Assembly (NCBI RefSeq): GCF_000283155.1
Contig: NW_004454179.1
Location: forward strand, 10,070,661-10,134,660
Source of the DNA: Ceratotherium simum simum
Lineage: Eukaryota; Chordata; Mammalia; Perissodactyla; Rhinocerotidae
Length of the DNA: 64,000 bases
Reading direction: 5' to 3'
The position numbers and the translations under genes were made by a program. Shown in pieces: positions 1-12,100 of the stretch (its first letter is position 1; every line of letters begins with the position of its first letter). The notes under the pieces were generated by a model. It was not told the DNA's origin. It did not search any database and worked only from the letters and a program-made list of their open reading frames with translations.

Positions 1-45
1 TGGTGGGAGGGCAGAAGGCAGAGGATCACTGTTAAGTGTACTTAC

Positions 46-117
46 TGTCCCCTCGCGGAGCTTTTCATATAGACATTCTAGACATTGGGATGCCTCATCC
101 AGCTTCCGTTTTGTCTT
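46..117 (-). CDS. SEC31B: SEC31B coding exon 25 (residues 1099-1122)
   Basis: The exon starts after a TCCCTGCAG acceptor and ends at a GTAAGT donor. It encodes the [10 protein letters not shown]...LYEKLREGT segment of the conserved C-terminal helical domain. It ends in phase 0, and the terminal exon with the stop codon must lie beyond the window edge. Confidence 0.9.
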
Positions 118-3100
118 CTGCAGGGAGGGAAATGGATTCTGACTCCAGCCCCTAAGCCTAACACCACATAGGACTATAAAGAATCACAGTATATTAGAGC
201 TAAAATGGCTTAATGCTACTTCTTTCATTTCACAGAGGAGGACTGGAGGCCCAAAGAGGGTAAGTGACTTGCTCAAGCACACACAGCCAGTGAATGAATG
301 ACAGGTTTCCTTATTCCTGGTTTCACCCTCCTTCCAGTCCTCCCTGCTGCCTTTCCAAGAGTTAAGTCTTGGTGCTGTTGGGTCCAGCTACCAAGGAGCT
401 GGACTTCAGACTAGACAAGCCCCCCCCATCAACTCCGCATGGACATCAAATAAGTATAAGATACAGACAGCATGTCGAGGGACAGTGAGAAAAAAGTCAC
501 ACAAGGAACTACAACTAAGGGGTCTGGAACCAGCTAAGGGTAAGGGGGGCACTGTGCGGAAGGTTCAGACTCACTAAGTCAGTGGCTGACAGGCAACAAC
601 GTTGTAGAAGCACCTCAAAGTTGGTCTTCAAAGACTGATGCTCTGGGGGCAGCTCCTTCCTTTCCATCTTCTTGGGTGGTTGTTGCCGAAGTTGCTGCAG
701 AAGAAGCAGAGAGATAGGAGAGAGAGGCAAGCTGGCTTCCCTAAGGACTAGTCCTCAGTGACTCAGCGTCACGCTGCTCCCGCTAGAGCAGAGCAGAGTC
801 GGGGAGACGGGCCCTCTCCCTTCTCTGCAGCAGGGCCACTTGGTATCTGCCCGCCACCCGTCTCCTTTAGCTCAGAGTCGGCCTCTACCCTGAGGAATGA
901 GGTCAATCACCATGCTCTCTGCTTTTCCACACCCAGGGAGGGCCAGAAGGTTTCCAAGGGAGGGGAACACACTGTTCTTGTCACCCGCAGGCTGAATTCT
1001 CCTGGGGCTCCAGGGGGACCATGGCCCACACCGGGAACAGGGGGCTGGGAGGAAAGGACCCCTCGCGGCTCAGGGGTGAGGCACATAACTGGAGCTGTAA
1101 TTGGTGCTGGGGGCATAAATGTCTCTGGCAACTAAATAGAGAGAAAGAAAGGCACATGAGTCTAAGCTGAGAGGCTCCTTAGGCCCTGGTTTGAGAGAGC
1201 GGCTGAAATTACAAGTGAACAAGGGGACAGAATAGTGAGTGGGGAACCGGGAAGTGGGAAGACTGGTGTGTGTATGTAAGAAGGAAAGAGGAGGGGGCCT
1301 AGGGGAGAAGAATGAGTGGGGAAAGAGAGAGGGCAGAGCATAGCCTGAGAATGGGAAGGATTGGCTTGCATTCTGTAAGGAACTAGAATGTGAACCATTG
1401 GTGAATGTACGACGGGGTGGGTGGGGAGAAATGCATTGACCTTTTTCCTCTGGCGGTTTCCCCTGGGAGCTAGAGCATTTTTCAAGGAATCTTGAGGTCC
1501 TATACAGTACAAAGATAGAGGTATTAGGGCCATGGTCCAGGAACATGGGAAATTTTTGGTCTGAAGGCCAGCAAAATTATTTTAGTTGGAGTCCACCACA
1601 CCTCCCTCTATAGACCAGCCATACTCTCAGCTGACATTCTCCAATCCAAGGGGCCCCAGTTCATTGGCTTGAGGAAGAGACTCCAAAGGTGGTAGTGGGG
1701 AGGGGAGGAGAGAGAGGCAATGATCTAGATGAGGGAAGCCATGGAAGGAAGACTGACCTGGATGAGGAGTCAAGATGCCAGTGGTTGGGATGGCACTAGA
1801 GCATGCAGCACCTGGTCCTCCTGGCGGGTGTGCCACAGGGAAGCTGACAGGAGGGGCTGGGGGCTGCAAGCTCATAGGGCTGAGACATGGTGGTCTCACT
1901 GGAAGCAGATGGAGCAGTTGAGGAGTCTCAGGCAGGGAGGCAGAGGCAGCCTGCATGGTGTCTGGGGGTGCCATAGGTGGAAGGGGACTGGAAAGAGGCC
2001 ATGTTCCAGGGAATCCCATGGGGTTAAGAGCTTGTGCCCTTGGCCCTCTTAACAGCTGCGGCTGAGAGAAAGCTGAAGTGGAGCAGAAACAGGTCATTTG
2101 CCGCCAAACTTCAATTAGGGAGACACTCAGAGCACATCAGGGAGGAATAGGACAGTAATAATAAAAAAAAAAACTCCAATAGTAATAAATGATTAATACA
2201 TGTGCATGGAGATCTATCATTTACAAAGTACTTTCAACTATATTCCTTAGTAGACCCTCAAAACAATCCTGTTGAAATGCCCAACATAACACCTACTCTC
2301 ATTTTTCAAAAGAAACAGAGTGGCTAAGTATATTGCACACAAGTACAAAGCCAGTAAGTGATAGTACTGGGAATTCAGACTTCAAATTCTGAGCTCCTCT
2401 CACTAGACAGACATACTGCCTCCCAAACCCATGCTGGCCATCCCAATTGTTTTCCTCTGTGCTCTGCCCAGACAGATCTTCACTCAGTCACTCACCAGGC
2501 CTTACCCCAGGGCCCAGGGGCAAAGGCTGGGCTGCCTGGGATCCAGGTACCCTGTAGTCACTTGTATTCTGCATTCTGGAGTCCTGATAAGGGCTATGAT
2601 GAGAAGGTGTCAAGGACATCATCAGTGATGACCAAGGTGTGAAAATTCTTGGCCTTGGAGATGGAGTTGGAACCTGTGAAGAGAAAAAAAGGGTCAGTAC
2701 TTGGAAAGGAAAAAAAAGGTAAGTAATTGAAAATAGAAAAACAATAGAGAAAATGAAACAAAAAGCTAGTTCTTCAAAAAAAAATCAACAAAATTGATAA
2801 ATCTCTATAAAGATTGACAAAGATAAAGAGGGAAGACACAAGACATCAAGATCAAGGATGAAATAGGGAATATTACAACCGACTCTGCAGCCATTAAAAG
2901 GATAATAAAGAAATACTACAAATAACTTTACATTCATAAATTCGACAACTTAGAAGAAATAGACCAACTCCTCAAGAACCACACACTACCAAGACTCAGC
3001 CCAAGGAATCCATAAAGAACTCCTAGAACTAATAAATGAGTTTAGGAGTTTCTGAACACTGAAAAGTTACAGGATACGAGATGAACACACAAAAATCAAC

Positions 3101-6100
3101 TGCATTTCTATAGACCGACAATGAACAAGTAGAAACCAAAATTAAAAATGCAATACCATTTGATTTCACATTACTCGAGAAAATTAAATACTTAGGTTTG
3201 AATTGAACAAAACATGTCAGGATCTGTATGATGAAAATTATAAAATGAAAATGAAAATCCATAGAAGGAAAACTTTATAAATTGGATCTTATAAAATTAA
3301 AATATTTTGATCTGTGAAGGACCCTGTTAAAAAGATGAAAAGGCAAATTCTTATATGGTTATACACACACATACACAGGAATACATGTAAAACTGGTGAA
3401 ATCCGAATCTGAAATCTGAATCTACAGTTTATACTAATGTCAATTTCTTGATTTTTACACTGTACTGTGGTTGTGTGGGACACTGGCATGGGGGTGGGAT
3501 GGGGTTGGGATGCATGAGACTTTCCAGCACAGCTCTTTGCACCTTCCTGTGAATCTATAATTATTTCAAAACAGAAAAGAGACAGGGAGCGGGGGAGAGA
3601 GAGAAACAAAGTAGGGAAGGAGAAGGGAGAGGAGGGAGGGGGAAGGTGGGGGAAGGTGAGAGAGAGAAGAAAACTAGGGTGGGAATTAAAGGTGGGACAG
3701 GCTGAATCATCAGAGCTTCTTCCTGATACCTCTATCTACAATCTCCCTGGATTTTGTTCCCTAGCCCCTCTAGTAAGCTCCTGGTGTTATGAGTTAGCAT
3801 AAGTTAACAGCACCCTGTCCATCTGGGCACTATGGCCAGGAACCTGGGAGTCAGTCCCCCCACTTCACACACTCATCTAAATCATCACCAAATTCTGTTA
3901 TTCTTCCTACTAAATATCTCAAATCCAACCTTACTCTCCAGCTTTAGGTCATTCACGTCCTTACCATCTCTTGCAACAGCCTCCTAACTGCATCCAGCCT
4001 TGCCCTTCCCAGACTCATAGCTAGTCCTTCTGCTGCATAAGACCATTCAATAGCTCCTGACTGCGCTCAGGGTCAAGTCTAAGCTCTTGAGCACAGAATG
4101 CCAGGTCTTTCCTGATCTAACTCCTACCTGTTACCCCAGCTTCATCTAACCTCACTCTACTGCCACAAACACCTGCTTTGCAGCCCCATTAAAACATTAG
4201 TTCCTCAAATGAGCTTTGTTTACCTGCCCTTCATTGCCTTTGTACATGCCATTCCCTCTGCCTGAAACAGCCTTTACGTACCCCTTCCTTTGCCTAAATA
4301 ACTTTTAATCTTCAAGACTCAGATCAAACATCATACTCATTCTGAAACGTTCCCTAAACTTTCCCTGCCCCCCAGAGTAAACTGCTTTCTTCTGTGTGAT
4401 CTCATGGCACCTTATCATACCCTAATCATGGCATTTATGAATTTTACTGTAGTTATTTTTCACATATCTATCTTTCCACTAGGCTATGAGCTAATTAAGG
4501 GCAAAGATCATCGTTTGTGCACCTTTCTGTTCTAAGAGCCTAGCAGTTGTTCAATAAACAGTTATTAGAAAAATAACTGAATCTACGCCTTATGAAAGCA
4601 GGAATTTTCATCATTTTTGTTCACTGATATATTCCAAGTGCCTAGAACCACACCTCGTAGACACTTGATAAGTATTTTTGAATAAATGAACAAATGAATG
4701 AACAAACAACGTCTTACCTGGTGATAAGGCTGGAATCCTGATCTGTAAGATGATGTATCTTTCGAGTGAGGGGTAGCTCCCACAACAACCCGGGGGAAGG
4801 GGAAAGGAGGAGACGATTGGCCCAGGACACCAGAACCCTGAGCGTGAAAAAGCCGATCTCTCAGCTGCTGAATTGGTAGCTATAGAAGTTATAATAATGA
4901 ACACCTGTTTAAGTAAAATAAAAACAAGCAAACATACTCTCTTCCAAGCCTGGCCCCATATAGCATTCATACTTCAGCTGAGCCTCTACACTCTAGCCAC
5001 GTGAGATGACTCAAAGGTCTCTAATCCCTGCTAAGCCTCCCTTCTTGCTGTTCTTTCTGCCTAAAATGCTCTACATCTGCTGGTAAGCTATTTCTCTTTG
5101 AAGGTCCAGCTCAACTGTGTTAACCACTGCAAAGCCTTCCTTGACTTCTCCAGGCAAAACCAGCCCCTTCCCTGGAGTCCCCCAGTGCTTATTAAAAGCT
5201 TCTGTTATGGCACTATAAGTTATTGACATCTGATTTTCCCCCAAGATATTGTGAGCTTCCTGCAGGACTAGATCTTATTTATCCTGGGAGCTTCAGCATT
5301 TAGCATAGTGCCTGGAACATCTAACACTCAGCCAGTGTTAGATGACTGAATTAAATGGTTTGCTTTCTCCACATGGCCCCACTCACCTGAGCACTGTCAG
5401 TAGGTAGGTAGCTCATGGCAGTGGCCAGGCTGCCCTGGGCTGCCAGGAAGGTGGCATATTGAGTGACCCTGTAGGTTGTGGCAGGACCTGGGCTCATGCC
5501 ATTAGGACCCCGTAGTAGCTCCAAGCTCCTGTTAAGGACCATCACCTTCTCCATCAAGTCCTATAGGAACAAAGATGAGGGCAGTCAGCCCTCTTCAAAG
5601 CACGTCTTGCTCTCTAATCCCTGGCAGCTCACCCAGGGACTTCCCACTGTGGGTATGAGGGCACCTGGCCATAGCCAGGTGAAGGCAGCAGGTGATGATA
5701 TACAAAAGACACGACAGTTAGACAAGGGCCACTTGGCTACACCTCCAAGCTGTTAGCATTGGGCTTGACTGGGCCCATCTGGGTTTTAGACTCTCTGCCT
5801 CTTTTTTTGCTTTCTTTACCCTTTCTGCTAGTACATCATCAATTTCAGACTCTCTTATATTATTGTTTCATGTGTGACTTTGTCTCCCCATGAGGCTGTG
5901 ACCCCCTCCTTCCCTGGTCACCTGCAGAGTGAGTGTCTGGTACAATTTAGATCCACAGAACTTTTCATAGCAGCTAATAGAAGGCCCAGGTTCACAATTA
6001 CTCAAATATAGAATAAACTTGTATATCCAAATCTGAAGTGGGAAAAAATTATGAAGGTTAATACCTAAGCAGCTGCTGCTCAGTCTCCCCCAGCTGAGAA

Positions 6101-9100
6101 GGAGGGAAGGAAGTATTGATAGCTTATCCTTGGGAGAAGGCCCCAGACATTGAGGGCCCTTATCTCTTCCCTAATACCCTGATTCCAGCCTGGGTACCCA
6201 GAAGACTCACCTCTGATGTCCCTGCACATCCCCACCACTAGCCTCTCCTAAGGGCCTGGTATGGAGAGAACAGAGCACTGCAGAGAAGGGGTACCTGTAG
6301 AGCCATGGGCGATGAAGCCTGCTGGCATTTTGCCCAGCACTCCACCAGCCGCTCCACACTCCCTGAGCACACATAACAGAGTCTGGCTTCAGAGGTTAGT
6401 GCCCTGCCGCCCTCCTGCTCCATGCGAGTACCCAGCATGCCTGCAGAGAGATGGAAACTTCTTTCATGGCACAGCTTCCCTGTGCTCCTCCTCCTTCTCC
6501 AGTTTGGAAATAGGTGGAAGGCCACGAGCTATGGGACAAGTGACCACAGTAGCTTTGGACAATTGAGGCTAACTCTGCTCTACAGTGAATGGCAAAGCTC
6601 TTGCATCAAGATGTGACAAGAAAAACAGGACAACAAATGATCCCTACAGAAAGTAGGGGCATGCACTGTAGTCCTTGCCTCCCAGCTGAACCAGACCTTG
6701 GCCCTGACAACATGGCCTGACTTCCCAGAGCTCGGGATGCTCCTCTGCCTCTTCCCTCAGTGTGTCCATTAACTCCATGCTGGAGTCACACCACTCCATC
6801 CTGAAGCCTAGGGCCACTTACCACAAAGCTCAGGGAATTTTTCTGGCTCTGAGTATGTCAGTAGCAAGGCCAGTGCCTCTCTCCAGTTCTGCAGGCTACA
6901 GGAACACACCATATCCTTCCAATTCTTCCGCACAACACAGGCTATAAGCTGTAATGGGCAGAGAGGGAAGGAGGCCATCAGCCACCCAGGCAGCAGGAGT
7001 CACGCACAGGGATATGCTAAAAAAAAAGCCACTCATGAGCAGGCTTCCTGTAGACCACTGACTAGGGGCTAGGGGTGAGGTCGGGGTGGTTAGAGTGGAA
7101 AGAGGGACAGGCAGATGCTCTAAACACTAGTCCCAAGGTGTGGGCATCCACCTGACAAGGTCCAAGTAATGCCCTCCCCTCCTCTCATGCATGGTGGGCA
7201 GTTACCGAGGAGATTCTGGTTTTCTTCTTGGCCAAGTAGTGCTCCTGTGTTTGCTTTAGCAGATCTGTGCCCCTAGCCTGGGCCAGGATGATGCCATCAG
7301 CAAAGTGCTCTTCCTTCAGACACAGTTCCACAGCAGGGCCCAGTTCTCCAAGCAGGAGAGCCTGGCTCAGCAGTCCGTCAGTGTCTACAGGCAGAGGCAC
7401 CCCCTCCACATTAGTGTGCCCTCAGACTCTAGCTTCCTGTCCCCTGCAGGGCCCACAGCACACCTCCTATATCTCTGTATCACTCAGCCTCCCCTGCCCC
7501 AAACAAAATTCCCAAGTTTCACTCCTCAACAACAAAATGTAGTGGGGTGTCCTGGGGTGCCCAGGTCTGGTGGTAACTCTCTAAAGATAGGACCTAAGAT
7601 GAGGGAAGGACTCGTGTGGTAGTAACACAGCTGTGATGTGTGCTTGCTCAGCAAGAACAGGGTCACAGTCCTTCAAGCAAGAAGACAGAAGGACAGAAAA
7701 AAAAATATCTTGGTAGAAGGCCATCCAAGAAAATCTACAGCCAGAGAGAGCTCTAACTGGTAACAGAATCACCTAGCATTTGTGATGGTGGGAGGGAGGC
7801 AGGAGACAGGGGACAAAAAGGAAATGTCCTCAAGTCTGAGAACTCTGAGCCCATCTACTCCCATGCAGAGGGTTTCTCTCCCTCAGGGTCAGGGTACCTT
7901 CTGTGATGGGGATCTCCCATGGAGTCATGTTCTGAGGGACCAGCTCATCAAAGAAGGTTGAGGAGGCAGAGGCTTCCTCTGTGGTGTGTTTGGAGGCCTG
8001 TACAAGAAAGGACAGAGGTGGCTACTTAGGAAATGAACCCTAGAGACAGAGAGCTGGCTTAGTAGCTTTCTCTGGGAGCTCTACTGTTTGGTCCTTAATG
8101 GGTAAAGTTAAAAGAGTAACCTGGTAAGGTTTGGGAAGGGCTCTAGTTCATGATTAAAACACAGCTCCGGGCCAGCCCTGTGGCTTAGCGGTTAAGTGCG
8201 CGCGCTCCGCTGCTGGCAGCCCGGGTTCAGATCCCGGGCGTGCACCGATGCACCGCTTCTCTGGCCATGCTGAGGCTGCGTCCCACATACAGCAACTAGA
8301 AGGATGTGCAGCTATGACATACAACTATCTACTGGGGCTTTGGGGGGAAAAAAAATATATCAACTTCATTGAAGTATAATTTCCATATAATAAAATGCAT
8401 CCATTTAAAAAAAAAAAAAAAAAAAACACAGCTCCACTCCAGCCCAAAAGCTTATGGACTCTGTGTCTCACTGTGCTTCCAAGAGATTGAGGAGTTTGAA
8501 GAATTCTACAGAAGCTGAGCAAAGGGTAAAGCAAATGAGAGCAAAGCAAAGGGCCAGGAAGGTGAAGATACCTTAAACGTAGATCTCCCGTGCTACCCTA
8601 GGCCTGGCTAGCTGGGTTTCTACCACACCTGGCTGCAGAAGGCCTGCTGTCTGTTACTGCTGAGGTCATCTCCCTTGAGCTGAGGGCTCTCACTCAGCCC
8701 CACGTCACTCTTCAACCACGTGGCCACCTGCAGAGACCTATGAGTACTACTCTTCCTAGCACAAGGTCAAACAAGCATTATGCTTTCTTCCCACTTCCAT
8801 ACCCCACCAACTGGACTTTCTAAGATCCTTGAGTTTTCCTGGGAAAAAGCCTACCACCAGGAGGTAAAATGTTTGTATATGCATTAATGAAGACCAGGAA
8901 GAGGTATTCTGAGATGGTTTCCACTGGCAGGATTCTCTTAATCTCTGCATCAAGTACATGTTTCTGATGTGAAAGCAGCTTACCTTCTTTTGAAGTTCAT
9001 CTTTACTGTATCCCAAGAGCTTTAGGAATTCCACTCTGGAGTCTTGCTCTAAGGTCACCTAAGGAACCACAGAACACAGAAGTCTCTATTAAATGAATGT

Positions 9101-12100
9101 GAATGACCCTTTCCTGTACCAGCTGGTCATCTGTGCCAGTGTACCCTCAAATATAGTTCTTTGTACTAACAGAAGTGCCCTATTGAGACCAACATGATCT
9201 CTCCCCTTTTCTCCCCAGCTTTGATTCCTGCTGGGCTATGGGCATAGTGCTAACAAAACCCTTTCCCTCTTCTGCATGAGAATTGGACCTTCAGTTGACT
9301 TCCTAGATCTATTACCCTGGTAAGGTGATAAGAGTAAAATGTCAGCTATGTTTCTAGGCAACATTGCTTGTGACTGGTAAATTGCATCTGGACTGGAACT
9401 ATATAAACTATAAATAAAACTATATAAAATACAAACTATTATTTATAGTGTCAGTGTGGACACCATCCTCTAGGCTTGCTTGATTGCAAAGACTCTTCTA
9501 ACTGAAAAGATCCCTTATAGGGATTCTAGAGACTATGCTTTTGGAGTTGGTACAAGAGATGTTGTCTGTCATGGGCATAAACCTTCTAAGCCAGGGCAAC
9601 TTACACACTTGCCTGATGTACATCTCATCTCCTTGCACCTGAGCTGTCTTCTGGAAAACTGAAGGAGAGAACTCTGAACTGCTGCATGGACTGCTGCAAG
9701 GACTCCCACAGAAGAAAACCACCCAATGCTGCCCTGCTGACAAGCTATGGTTCCCATCCCATATCCTTCTGAGGAAACTGATGCCACATGAGCCTGCCGT
9801 AGTCTTGTGAGTCTAAACGTCTAGTTGAGAAGACTCCTGGTGGAAGTTGGAAGGATATAGTAAAGTCAGCCTACCCATTCAGGGTTCCAGATTCTGAGGG
9901 TCGAGCCATCCTGAAACCTCACCCTAATCTGGGTTAGCTGGCCTGGGCCCTTCATTTATCTTCCACTTAACCGTGAATTCTGACTACCATCTTTCTCATA
10001 GTCTCTCAGGGCCCCTCCTTCTTCCATGCTTTTCCTTGGAAATGTTCACCCACATTCAGCTTCAGGACCATCATGATGGACAGCTCTTGGTTAGCTTTTC
10101 AACCAGACTCCCCTCTGTCCTATGGGCACGGCTGCCTCCTTTGTTCAGCAGAGTAAAGGCTGAACTCCTGATCATACCCTCTATTCTCTTTCTCACTCCA
10201 CCATTCCTGGAGCTATTACCTGTATCCTGCTTATAACAAAAGCATCATTTCTTACTCTTCCCACATCTTTTTCCAGCTTCACTCTGTAGTTGCTGATCTT
10301 TCTCAAATCCTTTCCTTTTCCAGATTCCTGGTGTCTACCTCCATAAAGTTCTACTATGTCTGAAGCACAGGTCCCCAAGTCCTTCTCAGACTCCCTGGGA
10401 TGGCTTTGTCTTCCTTTTTTCATTCTTCTCTACAATCCCAAAGATCTGAAAATCCACTCACTGCCTGTCTAGTCAGTTATTTCTCTTTCTTCCTTCACCC
10501 CTCTCTTCTCATTTGAGCAATTCCTTTGACAGGTATAGCACTCCTCCTGGTGTCATAACCAACTTGAAATTAAATTAGTGCCGGAACTGAAGCAATGCCT
10601 CCAGAGTAGAGTGGGACCTGAGCACTGAGTCCCACCACAATGACTTACCTTGTGTGACTTGAAACAAACTCAAAGCCTTTTCATGACAATGTACCCTTCC
10701 AGCCAATCTTCTTCCCTTCTTCTCCCTTTCTATCGCCTTATCTGCCCTTTGGCATGGCACCGTGAAAGCTTCCACCTTGGCTCTGGTAAAGTATCCAGGA
10801 CATCACCAAGAGTAGCAACAAAGGCAAATGTCATTTGTACTCCTCAGCTTCCCTAGCCGCAAATGTCTCTGAGCCTCTGGTAAAGGGTAAAGATTTATTC
10901 TGTGTCCACAAGGTGGGTGTCATGTAGGAAAAAACCTAATAGGGGTTAGGGCCTCTGTAATCTGGGTCACAGTGTAGCTGCACATCTCCTGGAGTTCACA
11001 GAGGTTGGAATACACGGCTTTGGGGAAACACTTCTGAGCAGCCAGCTTTCAGGCTTCCTACCCTCAGGAACTGCCAGAGCATCTTTTCACTTTGCAGTGA
11101 TGTTTGCTGGATCTTGTTCTGACAATAATTCAGGAGATTTCCTGATCCCAGGGCCTCCTGCAGCTCAGCTGACCGCATCAGGAATTCAGATTCTGTGGTG
11201 ACTTGACTGATAAAGACTAGGCTGATAAGGCAAGGCTGTGGCACCTGATGGGCAGGTGTGCTGGGGAGGCCAAAGGTAACCAGCTTCCCCCCAAACTGGT
11301 GAGGAAAAACAAGATGGGTAAAGGTCATACCTTCAAGTTAAAAATTAACACCAAGTCAGGATCACAGGAAAGGCTATCTATTGGTTGACCCTAGGATAGG
11401 AAATCAATAATAAGAGAACTCCTGGGGGTGGAATAGCATCAAGAACTGAGTATGGAATATGCCCCTATACCAAAACCACCTCTGCACTTTTAGCACCATC
11501 AGCTTAAAACTTCAGCACATGGTACTCATCTTCTCCTCACCTGTCCTGGTACCACCATTCTCCCAGTCACCTGGACTAAACACCTTGGCATTATCACAGT
11601 CTCTACAGCCAAGCAACAACAAAGTTTTATTTTATTCAATGTCTCTCATGCAGGTCCCCTCGTCCCGTTCCCAGTGCTAGTACACCTAGATTACTAGAAT
11701 AGCTTGCTAGCCTCTGGGTTTTTCCTCCTCCAATCCAAGCCTTAGACTACCACCCTATACCTGCTGCTACTCAGGAGCTTGTAATGGTTTCACAAGGCCA
11801 GAGGAGAAAGCATAAGCCCCTCTGCCTGTAGTGCACAAAATCCTCCAAAATCAGAGCCAGAACTGCCTCTCCAGCATTTCTCTCCCTGCTCATTTATGTG
11901 ATCGTTCCACATCCCCAAAACGCCCAGTTCATTCCTGTCTGTGCCTTCACACACCACAACACCCTCACCTGAGCACCCTTCTCACCAAATTAGGTACTTT
12001 ATATAAAGCATCTGGCACAAAAGCAGACTTGAGTCAAGTTCCTTGACTCCAGCAGTTCTCCACCTTAGCTGCACACTAAAAACACCTGGGGAGCTATCCA

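Noticed and set aside
1117..1124. Alternative exon 23 acceptor TTGCCAG
   Set aside because: It would fit exon 21 directly but breaks phase once the well-supported 59-nt exon 22 is included.
1627..2097. 156-codon minus-strand ORF as a separate gene
   Set aside because: It is SEC31B exon 21 with intron sequence read through at both ends, not an independent gene.
8200..8245. tRNA-like A and B boxes in the ERE copies
   Set aside because: The boxes belong to the tRNA-derived SINE head. No cloverleaf or intact tRNA is present.
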